From: an uncultured Ruminococcus sp.
Lineage (GTDB): Bacteria; Bacillota; Clostridia; Oscillospirales; Acutalibacteraceae
NCBI GenBank assembly: GCA_902776185.1
Contig: CACYPH010000003.1
Span: 20,263-84,262 of the forward strand
Direction: 5' to 3'
Length of the DNA stretch: 64,000 bases
The position numbers and the translations under genes were made by a program. Numbering within the stretch: the first letter of the stretch is position 1; the number at the start of each line of letters is the position of its first letter. The notes under the pieces are model-generated. The model saw only the letters and a list, made by a program, of their open reading frames with translations. It did no database searches and was not told the DNA's origin. This document shows positions 8,645 to 17,698 of the stretch, piece after piece.

Positions 8645-11600
8645 TCAGTTGGCGAGATCGGGATTGTAGTTATAATAGCTGATCCATGTGCCGGTAGTGC
8701 TGTCGGCAGTGAACGCAGCGTCATTGATAACGACCCAAATCTCGGGATAATCGTCGCAGGAGATCGGACCGTAGTCCTTGGTCTGCGGCATACCGGAGCC
8801 CTGGTTGATGATGAAGTAGTAGTCAAGACCGCCGGGAACCTTGATCTGAGTGGTGTACCAACCGTTTTCATCCTTAGTGGTCTGCTTCTGACCCGGCCAG
8901 CTCTCGAAGGAGTTGATCGGAGTCGAGCCGTTGTAAGCCCACGCCCAGAGATACGGATCCCATGTGAGGTCGCCGCTGTGCTTGATGTGGATATCAACGG
9001 CATCCATCGAATAGGTGTAGTGGTAGGTCACCTTGACGTCGCCGGAAGCGATGCCGGTCGCGTTCGCGGGAGTTTCGTCGAGCTTATAATAAGCGACGGA
9101 TGCGGGAGAAGTCTCATACTTGCTGCCCAGACGAACCTTAACGGTGCTGGACTGCTTGATGCTCTTCTCGTTGCCGTCACGAACACCGATGTACTCGGTG
9201 GTGATGGTGCAAACATTGACCGGAAGGTCAGCAAGGTAGCGCTGCAGCTTTGTCGCATCAAGAATATTGGTAGTACCCGAGTAGTCATAGTCGCCATGCT
9301 TGATGTGCTCTTCGTCAAGCTGATCCAGATCAGCTAACCAGCGCTGGATCTTGGTAGCGTCGAGAATGGAAACAAAACCGTCACCATCAACGTCGCCCTT
9401 AGCTACAGTGAACGAATCGGGAACGAAATCTTCGTACTCGTAGCTGATGGTCTTGTCTTCGGCGCCGAATTTGCCTGCCTCGTCGCCGTCTATGCCCTTG
9501 AGCTCGTACTCGATCGGGATGGAAGCGTCGGGTTCGACAGAATAGCCGCTGCCGGGTGTACCGAGCAGAACGTTGGAAGCGAGGACTTCGCCGGTCTTCT
9601 CGTATACGCTGTTGACAGTCAGTCTGGTAAAATCGGACTTGATCGCGCACTTCTCGAAGGATTCCTTCTCGACAGCAATCAGCACGGAGGTAGCGGGGAT
9701 ATCAAAGAGAGTACCCTTGCACTCGCCGAGTTTGGTGACGCCTGCGGAGGAACCGTCGGCTACGATAACCCACTCGGTATCGTCGTTGATATCGGTATCA
9801 GCGGTCATTCTGAACTTGACGTCTTCGTCCTTACCGTTATAAATAACGGCAACCTTGCTCCACTCGCCCTCGGTCTTGTTCTCAACAGTGTAACCGACGG
9901 TGAAGGCGGTAGCGCTGACGGAGGTGCTTCTGATGATCTTATAGCTGTCATCGTCGGCGTCGATGGTTGCAGCAGTGAACGGAGAGAACGCCTTTCTCAG
10001 CTCGAACATGCCCTTATAATAGGATACAAGGTCGGCGTTGGTCTTGATCTGTGACCAATCGATCATGTTCAGAGTTGCGGCAGACTTGTAGGAGTTCTCG
10101 TCGCCGTCCTTGGAACGACCCATCTCTTCGCCCGCAAGGATGAAATCGATACCCTGGCAGGAACTGATGATCGCCGCGGTGAGCTTGTTCTCCTTGATGC
10201 AGTCAGCATAACGTGCGCGATAGTCGGCAGATGTGCCGTGGTCGCACGCGACGAGCTTATCGTACAGTGTCATATTATCGTGGCAGGATGCGTAGGTAAC
10301 GCACTGCTCGGGGCTGTAGGCAGTCCAGCCGCCGTGACCGAAGGTCTGAGCCGCTACGCCGTAGGAGATATTCTTGCCGTACTTCATCTCGCTGTTGACA
10401 AAGCCCTTGGCGGTAGCGCCGTCAAATACGCCGCCCTTGACGCCGTCACGGATCTGGTCATTGAAGAAGCCGATACGGGTAGAGATATCCTTGGTGGTCT
10501 GCTGAGTGGTCATGAAGGTCTTTGTGCCGGCGCAGGTGGTGGGATCATAAGCGGTATTGCCGCCCCAGCCTTCGCCGTACATGATGATGCGGGAGTCGAT
10601 TGCATCCATATCGTCACGGATCATGTTCATGGTCTCGCCGTCATGGACGCCCATCAGGTCGAAACGATAACCGTCGATATGATACTCGTTGGTCCAGTAC
10701 TGGAGCATTTCGCGCATATACTTACGATACATCGCGCGCTCGGAGGCGGTGTCGTTGCCGCAGCCGGACTGGTTCGAATAAGCGCCCTTGGAATCTAAAC
10801 GATAATAGTACTCGGGAACAGAATAGGTGAACGAACCGTCGATGGAATAGGTATGGTTATAAACAACGTCCATGATAACGCCGATGCCAGCGTCATGGAG
10901 CGCCTTGATCATCTGCTTGCATTCGTTGATACGAACGTTGCCGTCGTAGGGGTTGGTGGAATAAGAGCCCTCGGGAACGCCGTAGTTCTTCGGATCATAG
11001 CCCCAGTTGAACTGAGAGGGATCGCCCGCCTCGTTGATGGTGGCGAAATCATAGAAGGGGTTGATCTGAACATGGGTGATGCCCAGCTCTTTGAGGTAAT
11101 CGATACCGGTTGCAAGCTCGCCCTCGTTGTTGAGGGTAGTGCCGGTCTCGGTGAACGCGAGGAACTTGCCGCGGTTCGCTTCGGAAACGCCGGAGTTCTC
11201 GTTCCAGGAGAAGTCCTTGACCTGAACTTCCCAAACGATCGCGTCGGTCTGATGGTCGACATAGACATGAGCGTCGTTATCCCAACCCTCAGGATCGGTG
11301 CTGTCAAGATCGACAACCATGGAACGATTGCCGTTGACGCCGACAGCCTTGGAATAGACGTCCTGTGTCTCGTGAGCGACATAGGTGTCGCTGTCAACGA
11401 TGTGCTGGGGATTGTTGATGGTGTAGGTGTAGTAGATGTTCTTCTGATCGCCGGACGCTGTGTAGGTCCAGACGCCTGTCCACTTCTCACCGTCCATCAG
11501 CTTCTCCATGGGATAGCTGCCCAGATCCTTTGCACCGGCTTCCGAATCGGAACCGGTGGCGTAGAGGTTCAGGGTAACGTCCTTAGCCAGAGGAGCCCAG

Positions 11601-11803
11601 ACCTTGAAGGTGGTAGCTGAGGGCGTATAGATCGCGCCCAGCTCGCCGTCGTAGGCATATTCGTCGTCGAGATCCATCGCGGCGTTAGAGTACTTGTTGT
11701 TCGGATTGTTCTCTGCGGATGCGGGAACAATGCACATAGTAAGCATCGTAACAACCAGCGCTAAGGTCAGGACAACGGATACGAACCTTGATGTTTGTTT
11801 CAT
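8645..11803 (-). CDS. pulA: Secreted dockerin-bearing type I pullulanase
   Basis: A 1052-aa secreted GH13 enzyme that hydrolyses alpha-1,6 branch points of pullulan and starch dextrins. A signal peptide (1-30, cut after PASA) is followed by an N-terminal beta-sandwich (about 45-180), then the catalytic barrel with the pullulanase motif YNHTY (315-319), nucleophile Asp382 (GYRFDLMG), acid/base Glu411 (MYGEGWG) and stabiliser Asp509 (ASCHDN). A dockerin with two intact calcium loops spans 803-860 (DVDGDG..., DYDYSG...). A starch-binding, CBM26-like module with many aromatics (about 935-1052) follows. An internal dockerin before the binding module is unusual but clear. In R. bromii such enzymes assemble on scaffoldins into amylosomes. 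RBS AAGGAGG; a promoter-like TTGATA-17-TACATA lies in the 70-bp gap to the upstream paralogue. Confidence 0.93.
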   Translation of the reverse strand: MKQTSRFVSVVLTLALVVTMLTMCIVPASAENNPNNKYSNAAMDLDDEYAYDGELGAIYTPSATTFKVWAPLAKDVTLNLYATGSDSEAGAKDLGSYPMEKLMDGEKWTGVWTYTASGDQKNIYYTYTINNPQHIVDSDTYVAHETQDVYSKAVGVNGNRSMVVDLDSTDPEGWDNDAHVYVDHQTDAIVWEVQVKDFSWNENSGVSEANRGKFLAFTETGTTLNNEGELATGIDYLKELGITHVQINPFYDFATINEAGDPSQFNWGYDPKNYGVPEGSYSTNPYDGNVRINECKQMIKALHDAGIGVIMDVVYNHTYSIDGSFTYSVPEYYYRLDSKGAYSNQSGCGNDTASERAMYRKYMREMLQYWTNEYHIDGYRFDLMGVHDGETMNMIRDDMDAIDSRIIMYGEGWGGNTAYDPTTCAGTKTFMTTQQTTKDISTRIGFFNDQIRDGVKGGVFDGATAKGFVNSEMKYGKNISYGVAAQTFGHGGWTAYSPEQCVTYASCHDNMTLYDKLVACDHGTSADYRARYADCIKENKLTAAIISSCQGIDFILAGEEMGRSKDGDENSYKSAATLNMIDWSQIKTNADLVSYYKGMFELRKAFSPFTAATIDADDDSYKIIRSTSVSATAFTVGYTVENKTEGEWSKVAVIYNGKDEDVKFRMTADTDINDDTEWVIVADGSSAGVTKLGECKGTLFDIPATSVLIAVEKESFEKCAIKSDFTRLTVNSVYEKTGEVLASNVLLGTPGSGYSVEPDASIPIEYELKGIDGDEAGKFGAEDKTISYEYEDFVPDSFTVAKGDVDGDGFVSILDATKIQRWLADLDQLDEEHIKHGDYDYSGTTNILDATKLQRYLADLPVNVCTITTEYIGVRDGNEKSIKQSSTVKVRLGSKYETSPASVAYYKLDETPANATGIASGDVKVTYHYTYSMDAVDIHIKHSGDLTWDPYLWAWAYNGSTPINSFESWPGQKQTTKDENGWYTTQIKVPGGLDYYFIINQGSGMPQTKDYGPISCDDYPEIWVVINDAAFTADSTTGTWISYYNYNPDLAN

Positions 11804-11873
11804 TGATTTTCCTCCTTATTATGTATTCAAATGAAAACACTATATCAACCGGCAATGCCGGTAATGTCTGAGA

Positions 11874-14771
11874 TCACTCGTCAATTTCGATCGATTCGAT
11901 TTTTTTGCGTTTTCCTCTGCCGCTAAAGTAAAAGACGATCGCGCCGATCAGAAGCAGGGATACGCCGCCGATGATAAAGAACGGAATCAGGTTGACAACC
12001 TTTTTCTCGTAATTGACGATGATATTCGCCTCAACCGCCGAGAAAGCGGCGTAGTTATCGGATTTTCCGCGGAAATCATACCCGTCGAATTTCAGCTCTT
12101 CGACCTCGATCAGATCACCGTCGACGCCGAGGTAGGTTTTTGTATCAAGGATCGTGCCGTCGTCCGCCATGTAGATCACATTCGCACGGCAGTTGTACTT
12201 ATCATCCACATCGGACGCGACGATCGTATCGGCAGGCTTGTAATAATACGTTACGATGATCGGCTCGTCCGTGTATTTACCGGCGCCGTTATCGGGAAGC
12301 CGATCGAGATCCAGCACATAGTCGGGGATGAGCGGCAAGGGCTGGGAGTAGTATTGCTGGTCGACGCGGTTGGATATGACGATCGCATTGGAAACAGGCT
12401 CGTCGAACTCATTGAGATAGCGGAAGGTGACCGAGGAATAGTTGCCCTCGTATTTTTCACATTCGATCGTGACGACATCGAAATCTTTTTCAAATTTGCC
12501 GCTGAGCAGCTTTTCATCGCTTGTCAGATTGTAACGGAACAGGACTTCATCCGGGATCGTGATCGAATAGCTGTCCCCCACCTTGCCGGTATACTTCTGC
12601 TCAAAGATTGTATCGTTGTGGAGCGTATCGACAACGCGAGCATAGACAGCGGCGGTATCGGACGGCTCTCCGATGACCTTATAGCCGGGGCGGTTGACCA
12701 GTACGACCGCAGAGGTGTGAGGGACTTCGACCGTGCCGGAGAATTCGCCGAGCGAAGTCAGACCGGCTCGCTCGCCGTCAGCAAGCATGACCCAATCGCC
12801 CTCGGGCAGGGTCACGGTGGACGCTTCGGAATCGCTGCCGTTGAATGCGACGATCACGATCGGCATCCGCTGCATCAATGCCTGATATGCAACGCATTCG
12901 CCGCCGGAGGTATCAAGGTATGTGATCTCGGTGCTGCCGTCGGTATCCTTGAGCGCGGTCATCTTGGATCGCAGCTGGATCAAGCCCTTGTAATACTCAA
13001 CAAGAGAAGGGTATTTTTTGAGGCGGCTCCAGTCGAGCTGATTGATCTCAACAGAGGATTTGTAGGAATTGTCGTCGCCCTCCTTGGTGCGAGCGAATTC
13101 TTCGCCGGCTAGGATAAACGGCATACCGCGCGACATGGTGACGATCGCGGCGGAGAGCTTGTTCATCGCGACCAGATCTTCGTGGCGCGAGGTATAATCG
13201 CCGTCATGATAGACGGATGCGATCAATTTATCATAGAGTGTCAGGTTATCGTGGCAGGAAGCGTAGTTGACGACCTGATTCGGCACACTCGCCCATCCGG
13301 TCGCGTCGCCGTCGATCATCCCGCGGATTCCGTTCTTGGATGATCCGTCCTGAACAAAACCCGTTTCGCGCTCGCTGAATACAGAGCCTTTGATCGCATC
13401 GCGTCCGGAATCGTTGAACGCGCCGATTCGATCGGACAGCAGGCTCATATTATCCTGATTCGCAAGGGTAACGTCAGCGCCGGCGGAGGTGGACATATTC
13501 CACGCCTCGCCGTACATCAGGATCTTATCGCCGTCGGGAAGCGTATCAAGGGAGGCACGGACAGCGTTCATGGTATCGGTGTCCATCAGCCCCATCAGAT
13601 CAAAGCGGAAACCGTCGATGTGGTATTCCTTCGCCCAGTAGGTGACCGAATCGCGGATATAGCGGCTGACCATATAGCGTTCGGTCGCGATATCGTTGCC
13701 GCAGCCCGAGCCATTCGACCATGAGCCGCTTTCATCAAAGCGGTGATAATAGTACGGAGCGATCTGGTGGAAGAATGAATTCTCCGATTCGTATGTATGG
13801 TTGTAGACGACGTCCATGATAACGCCGATACCGGCGCTGTGGAGCGCCTGGATCATCTGCTTGCACTCGGTGATGCGGACGCGTCCGTCGTAGGGGTTCG
13901 AGGAATAAGAGCCCTCGGGAACATTGTAGTTTTTCGGATCATAGCCCCAGTTGTACTGCTCGGACTCGGTATCCGCCTCGTCGGTGGAGGCAAAATCATA
14001 GAACGGATTGATCTGGACATAATTGACGCCCATCTGCTTTAGGTAATTGACGCAGGTAGCGATCTCGCCCTTTTCACCGTTGAGGGTCGTTTGATTTTCG
14101 GTAAAAGCGAGGAATTTTCCGCGGTTCGCTTCGCTGACGCCGGAGGACGCCGATGCGGAGAAATCGCGGACGGATACCTCCCATACAACGGCTCTGGTGT
14201 TAGAGCCGACGCGGGCAAAGCTGTCTTTCGCCCAGCCCTTGGGATCGGTATCGTTCAGATCAACGATCATGCCGCGGTTGCCGTTGACGCCGACTGCCTT
14301 TGCATAAGGATCGACGACCTCGTGTGTCTCGCCGTTCACCGTGACAAGATAGGTATAGTACATATTTTTGTAGTCGCCCTTGACGGTCAGATACCATGCG
14401 CCGTTCTTTTTGGCGAATTTCATGGGATAGCTATAGAGCGTTTTTGCGCCCTTTTCGCCGTCGGAACCGGTTTTATAGATACAGACCTTGACGTCGGATG
14501 CGACCGGCGACCAAAGGCGGAAGGTCGTATAGTTCGGGGTGTAAAGCGCGCCGAGATCGCCGTTATATACGGTTTTATCCAGCTGCTTTGCGTACCCTTC
14601 ATAGCCGTAGGAGTCCGGCGAGAGCGGAGGTTCGGTCGGAGCGGCGGTCGGTTTCACGGCAGGCTTCGTCTCCTTTGTGTTATTATTGCTTGCGGCGAGT
14701 GCAGGTGTCAGCGAGACCGCAGTCAGAATCAGCAACGTCAATGTTAATGAAATCAATCGTTTCAGAATCAA
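11874..14771 (-). CDS. Cell-surface-anchored type I pullulanase
   Basis: A 965-aa paralogue of the dockerin pullulanase. A signal peptide (about 1-27) and a Pro/Thr linker precede the GH13 domain, with YNHTY 323-327, nucleophile Asp391 (GFRFDLMG), acid/base Glu422 (MYGEAW) and Asp508 (ASCHDN). Three MucBP-like beta modules follow (about 670-925). The C-terminus has a membrane helix (about 928-949) and a basic tail (GRGKRKK), so the enzyme should stay on the outside of the membrane, without dockerin. The start is taken as TTG, with GAGG nine bases upstream; an ATG seven bases earlier is out of frame. It lies 70 bp upstream of the dockerin pullulanase, probably partly co-transcribed. Confidence 0.9.
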   Translation of the reverse strand: MILKRLISLTLTLLILTAVSLTPALAASNNNTKETKPAVKPTAAPTEPPLSPDSYGYEGYAKQLDKTVYNGDLGALYTPNYTTFRLWSPVASDVKVCIYKTGSDGEKGAKTLYSYPMKFAKKNGAWYLTVKGDYKNMYYTYLVTVNGETHEVVDPYAKAVGVNGNRGMIVDLNDTDPKGWAKDSFARVGSNTRAVVWEVSVRDFSASASSGVSEANRGKFLAFTENQTTLNGEKGEIATCVNYLKQMGVNYVQINPFYDFASTDEADTESEQYNWGYDPKNYNVPEGSYSSNPYDGRVRITECKQMIQALHSAGIGVIMDVVYNHTYESENSFFHQIAPYYYHRFDESGSWSNGSGCGNDIATERYMVSRYIRDSVTYWAKEYHIDGFRFDLMGLMDTDTMNAVRASLDTLPDGDKILMYGEAWNMSTSAGADVTLANQDNMSLLSDRIGAFNDSGRDAIKGSVFSERETGFVQDGSSKNGIRGMIDGDATGWASVPNQVVNYASCHDNLTLYDKLIASVYHDGDYTSRHEDLVAMNKLSAAIVTMSRGMPFILAGEEFARTKEGDDNSYKSSVEINQLDWSRLKKYPSLVEYYKGLIQLRSKMTALKDTDGSTEITYLDTSGGECVAYQALMQRMPIVIVAFNGSDSEASTVTLPEGDWVMLADGERAGLTSLGEFSGTVEVPHTSAVVLVNRPGYKVIGEPSDTAAVYARVVDTLHNDTIFEQKYTGKVGDSYSITIPDEVLFRYNLTSDEKLLSGKFEKDFDVVTIECEKYEGNYSSVTFRYLNEFDEPVSNAIVISNRVDQQYYSQPLPLIPDYVLDLDRLPDNGAGKYTDEPIIVTYYYKPADTIVASDVDDKYNCRANVIYMADDGTILDTKTYLGVDGDLIEVEELKFDGYDFRGKSDNYAAFSAVEANIIVNYEKKVVNLIPFFIIGGVSLLLIGAIVFYFSGRGKRKKIESIEIDE

Positions 14772-14979
14772 TTTTCATACCTCATAATTTTACATAATAC
14801 TCTTTATGTATCATACCATACTTAGGGGTTATATTTAATTCTAAAAAAGAATTATAGATAAAGTTCACAATATAAATTTTGGCAGTCCGAGCAGCGCTTT
14901 CGATTTGGCACAGAAATGACGGCACCTATCCGCTGACGACGCATATAATGTAGTACCGAACGAATGAAAGGAGTTTCGT

Positions 14980-15291
14980 ATGGAAACGATTACTTATACC
15001 GTACGACCCGGCAACACGCTGTATGCCATTGCGCAGTTTTTCGGCACAAGCGTCAGAGCGATCGCACAGGCAAACGGGCTGAGACCCCCCTACACCATCT
15101 ATCCCGGTCAGGAGCTGCTGATCCCGACAAAAGAGCTCGGCTCGCCGCGGTATTATGTGGTGCGTCCCGGCGATACGCTGGTTTCGATTGCCGACCGCTA
15201 CGGTCTGGAGCTGGAGGATCTGCTGAATCTGAACAGCTTTGAGAATCCCAACATCATCTATCCGGGTCAGATCATACGCCTGACCAGATAA
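14980..15291 (+). CDS. Double-LysM protein
   Basis: A 103-aa protein made almost only of two LysM domains (about 4-50 and 56-101). Each starts with a YTVRPGNTLYAIA or YVVRPGDTLVSIA pattern and ends with YPGQ. LysM binds N-acetylglucosamine glycans such as peptidoglycan. There is no signal peptide, as in spore-associated LysM proteins (SafA/YkvP style), so a role on forespore or spore surfaces, or non-classical export, is possible; this is inference. GAAAGGAG precedes the ATG, and a terminator follows closely. Confidence 0.9.
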   Translation: METITYTVRPGNTLYAIAQFFGTSVRAIAQANGLRPPYTIYPGQELLIPTKELGSPRYYVVRPGDTLVSIADRYGLELEDLLNLNSFENPNIIYPGQIIRLTR

Positions 15292-15297
15292 CAGATG

Positions 15298-15326
15298 AAA
15301 GCCCTGAGCATTTCGGGGCTTTTTTC
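15298..15326 (+). terminator. Terminator of the LysM gene
   Basis: AAAGCCCTGA-GCAT-TTCGGGGCTTTTTT: GC stem plus T run, 7 bases after the stop codon. Confidence 0.85.
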
Positions 15327-15341
15327 ATACGTTCATACAGC

Positions 15342-15373
15342 AAAAAGGCGACGGGGCTGTCCCATCGCCTTTA
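15342..15373 (-). terminator. Terminator downstream of the spoVM-like gene
   Basis: On the minus strand: AAAGGCGATGGGACAGCC-CCGTCGCCTTTTT pairs AAGGCGA with TCGCCTT and ends in T5. Confidence 0.8.
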
Positions 15374-15388
15374 TGTATTTCGACTTCC

Positions 15389-15484
15389 TCAGCCGGTATT
15401 CTTGTCTTTGACCTTCTTGATGCCGTATATCCTTCTGAGAAAGAATGACAGGATCTTCGGTCTGTCTAACACAATTACCTTCAT
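15389..15484 (-). CDS. spoVM: SpoVM-like sporulation micropeptide
   Basis: A 31-aa ORF with sequence MKVIVLDRPKILSFFLRRIY and then GIKKVKDKNTG. It has the SpoVM pattern: MK, short beta-like start, a Pro-Lys (PK) turn, then an amphipathic, Arg/Lys-flanked helix. SpoVM of Bacillus (26 aa) sits on the convex forespore membrane, recruits SpoIVA to start coat assembly, and inhibits FtsH. A GAGGGGG ribosome site precedes the ATG, and a terminator follows. It is the second gene after a 45-aa ORF. dpaAB elsewhere in the window also shows that this organism sporulates. Assignment rests on pattern and size, so it is good but not certain. Confidence 0.75.
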   Translation of the reverse strand: MKVIVLDRPKILSFFLRRIYGIKKVKDKNTG

Positions 15485-15488
15485 GCTT

Positions 15489-15626
15489 TTACCCCCTCAT
15501 GGTAAGACAGGTGATGATGAGAACCAGCGCCGCTATCACACAGACAGCCTTTGTCGGCAGACACGCCGCTACGATCAGTCCCGCGCCGAATGCGATCGGC
15601 CCGATACAGGATTTACATTTTCTCAT
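15489..15626 (-). CDS. 45-aa Cys-containing membrane micropeptide upstream of spoVM
   Basis: A small ORF starting MRKCKSCIGPIAFGAG, with a CxxC pair at the N-terminus and one long or two short hydrophobic segments (about residues 10-42). It ends at MRG, and its last codons contain the ribosome site of the spoVM-like ORF (GAGGGGG overlapping the stop). AGGGTGAT precedes its own ATG. I do not recognise the family. The tight coupling suggests a forespore-membrane role in the same pathway; this is inference. Confidence 0.6.
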   Translation of the reverse strand: MRKCKSCIGPIAFGAGLIVAACLPTKAVCVIAALVLIITCLTMRG

Positions 15627-15678
15627 ATTGATCACCCTGTATATACTACGCCGGATTTGAACGGTTGTGACAGAGATA

Positions 15679-15707
15679 TTGAAAAAGCGGCGAATTACTG
15701 ATATAAT
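15679..15707 (+). promoter_or_regulatory. Sigma-A promoter of the pseudouridine synthase gene
   Basis: TTGAAA (15679-15684), 17 bp, TATAAT (15702-15707). The start codon is only 16 bases past the -10 box, so the leader is very short, just enough for a GGTGAT site. Confidence 0.88.
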
Positions 15708-15722
15708 AACAGCGGTGATAAC

Positions 15723-16682
15723 ATGAGAACGCTCACGATCGGCAAAAACGACGCCGGTCAGCGGCTGGACAAGTATCTGAGCAAACGGTTCAAAACCATG
15801 CCCAAGTCGCTGATGTACAAATATCTCAGAACAAAATATATCAAGGTGAACGGTAAAAAAGCGCAGCCCGACGTCTTTCTCAACGAGGGCGACGTGCTGA
15901 CGCTGTATATTCGCGACGAGTTCTTTGAGGAAAAGAAAAGCTACGATTTTCTCAAGGCTGGCAAGGATTTATCCATCATTTACGAGGATGAAAACATCCT
16001 GCTTCTCGATAAAAAGGTCGGCGTGATCGCCCATCAGGACAGCCGCTACGACAGCGATACGCTGAATCTGAGGGTACTGCGGTACTTATACGAAAAGGGA
16101 GAATATGACCCCGAGAAGGAGAATTCGTTTACTCCCGCCCTATGTAACCGCATCGACCGCAACACCGGCGGGATCGTGATCGCCGCAAAAAATGCCGAAG
16201 CGCTCAGGATCATCAACGAGAAGATCCGCGGCCGTGAGATCAAAAAAACCTATCTCTGCGCTGTCAAAGGCAAGCCGTCAAAGGATCACGCGATCATGAC
16301 CGCTTACCTGAGTAAAAATGAAAGCACCAACACGGTCAGCGTCTTTGACAAACCCCGCGAAGATACGAAGGAGATCATCACCGAGTATACGGTACTCGAC
16401 TCCTCTCCTGCCCTCTCTCTGTGCGAGGTACTGCTCCACACCGGACGCACCCACCAGATACGCGCTCATATGGCGCATATCGGGCATCCGCTGCTCGGTG
16501 ACGAGAAATACGGCGACAGAAAACTCAACGCCCGTTATCAAATGAAGCGGCAGGCGCTGTATTCCTACAAGCTGAAATTCGCATTCACAACGCCGTCAGG
16601 TTCACTGGAGTATCTGAACGGCAGGACATATGCGGTCGACCGCGTGTGGTTCGCCGAGAATAAGCATCTGAATATTCGATAA
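15723..16682 (+). CDS. RluA-family 23S rRNA pseudouridine synthase
   Basis: A 319-aa RNA-modifying enzyme that isomerises uridine to pseudouridine. An S4-like RNA-binding domain (about 1-75: RLDKYLSKRF, KVNGKK) is followed by the catalytic domain. The catalytic Asp is in NRIDRNTGGIVIA near residue 143 (family HRLDxxTSG, with His and Ser replaced by Asn and Gly). The later family motifs LLHTGRTHQIRAHM (about 239) and GHPLLGDEKYG are intact. The RluC/RluD subclass is most likely; target positions cannot be read. Monocistronic, with its own promoter and a terminator shared with pgeF. Confidence 0.9.
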   Translation: MRTLTIGKNDAGQRLDKYLSKRFKTMPKSLMYKYLRTKYIKVNGKKAQPDVFLNEGDVLTLYIRDEFFEEKKSYDFLKAGKDLSIIYEDENILLLDKKVGVIAHQDSRYDSDTLNLRVLRYLYEKGEYDPEKENSFTPALCNRIDRNTGGIVIAAKNAEALRIINEKIRGREIKKTYLCAVKGKPSKDHAIMTAYLSKNESTNTVSVFDKPREDTKEIITEYTVLDSSPALSLCEVLLHTGRTHQIRAHMAHIGHPLLGDEKYGDRKLNARYQMKRQALYSYKLKFAFTTPSGSLEYLNGRTYAVDRVWFAENKHLNIR

Positions 16683-16684
16683 AA

Positions 16685-16715
16685 GAAAAAAGCCTCTGAT
16701 CCGTTCAGAGGCTTT
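16685..16715. terminator. Bidirectional terminator between rluA-type gene and pgeF
   Basis: AAGCCTCTGA-TCCGT-TCAGAGGCTT stem with an A6 run on the left, which serves the minus strand, and a T-rich right flank, which serves the plus strand. Confidence 0.9.
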
Positions 16716-16719
16716 GCTG

Positions 16720-17550
16720 TTATTTTTGAGAATTGATACGGAGCATGGCGCACATCGTACCGCGGTCGCCCTTCGTGGCGCGATGGCTCCAGAGCAGATC
16801 GCTGCTGCACTGTGTGCACAGATCGCCGACAGCGATGTTCTCGGGCTTCACGCCGCAATCAACAAGTATTTGGCGGTTGCACTCGCGCATATCGACCATG
16901 AATTTTCCGCCGTCTTTCGGGAATACAAAGCGGTCGCTGTTAAGCCCCAGATCGTAAAAATGCTGTGCGCAGGGCTGATCGACCTCATAGCAGCACACGC
17001 CGATATTCGGGCCGATCGCGCAGACAAGATCGGCGGGGTCTGTCCCGAAGCTCTCGCGCATGGTTTCGACCACCTTTGCGGCGATCCTGCCGACAGTGCC
17101 GCGCCATCCGCCGTGAGCCAATCCGACAGCGTGCGTGCCGGTATCGACAAAATACAGCGGTGTGCAGTCGGCATAATAGGTGCATAAGGTCAAGCCCGGC
17201 TCAATCGTCACTAGCCCGTCGACGCTTTGGATATCCTTTTCACGGTAGACGCCGATCCCCTTTTCCGCAGAGGTACAGACGCGAACAAAGGTATGATGAT
17301 CCTGAGAGGATGCGACCAGCATCGGGTAATCAAAGCCCGCCGCCGCACAGAAGCGCTTGTAGTTCTCCGTGACAGCCTCGCGGTCATCATGGTCAAAGCT
17401 CATATCCATCGGATGGATGGTACGGGTACCTTCGCCGATCTTCGTCGAAAAAGCGTGACGAATAAACGGGATCTCGGACAATGCGTTGAAGGTCAGATAG
17501 GCAACGCCGTCTTTTTCGTTCAGTTGAAAAACATTAGAATCAATTTTCAA
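16720..17550 (-). CDS. pgeF: Peptidoglycan editing factor PgeF (laccase-fold)
   Basis: A 276-aa cytoplasmic protein of the YfiH/PgeF (Cu-oxidase_4) family. PgeF removes wrongly added L-Ser from UDP-MurNAc intermediates; relatives act as purine nucleosidases. Zinc-site residues are present: HHTFVR, CTYYADCTPLYFVD, VGLAHGGWRGTVGRIA and the Cys-His tail region (IGPNIGVCCYEV). The longest ORF starts at 17607, but the sigma-A promoter for this gene (17567-17595) lies inside that extension. TTG 17550, preceded by ACGGTGAT, is therefore the likely start. Divergent from the Cys-rich protein gene. Confidence 0.88.
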   Translation of the reverse strand: MKIDSNVFQLNEKDGVAYLTFNALSEIPFIRHAFSTKIGEGTRTIHPMDMSFDHDDREAVTENYKRFCAAAGFDYPMLVASSQDHHTFVRVCTSAEKGIGVYREKDIQSVDGLVTIEPGLTLCTYYADCTPLYFVDTGTHAVGLAHGGWRGTVGRIAAKVVETMRESFGTDPADLVCAIGPNIGVCCYEVDQPCAQHFYDLGLNSDRFVFPKDGGKFMVDMRECNRQILVDCGVKPENIAVGDLCTQCSSDLLWSHRATKGDRGTMCAMLRINSQK

Positions 17551-17566
17551 AAAAATCACCGTTTCT

Positions 17567-17618
17567 ATTATACTACCGATTGATATGACTTGCAATAGCG
17601 AAAACATGATGTTATAAT
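17567..17618. promoter_or_regulatory. Divergent sigma-A promoters sharing one palindromic -35 box
   Basis: TTGCAA at 17590-17595 is its own reverse complement. Seventeen bp to the right is TATAAT (17613-17618) for the rightward gene; seventeen bp to the left on the minus strand is TATAAT (17567-17572) for pgeF. Both directions therefore use the same -35 hexamer, so RNA polymerase can occupy only one promoter at a time. Confidence 0.85.
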
Positions 17619-17698
17619 GTTAATTGGTATATTATGCGGGACGGTCGGATCGAAGCCGCTGTCCCCGACACATTCAGACTCTATATGACGGTGATACT

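Noticed and set aside
15402-15701. 99-codon plus-strand frame opposite the spoVM-like pair
   Set aside because: No ribosome site; the minus-strand micro-ORFs have ribosome sites, coupling and a terminator.
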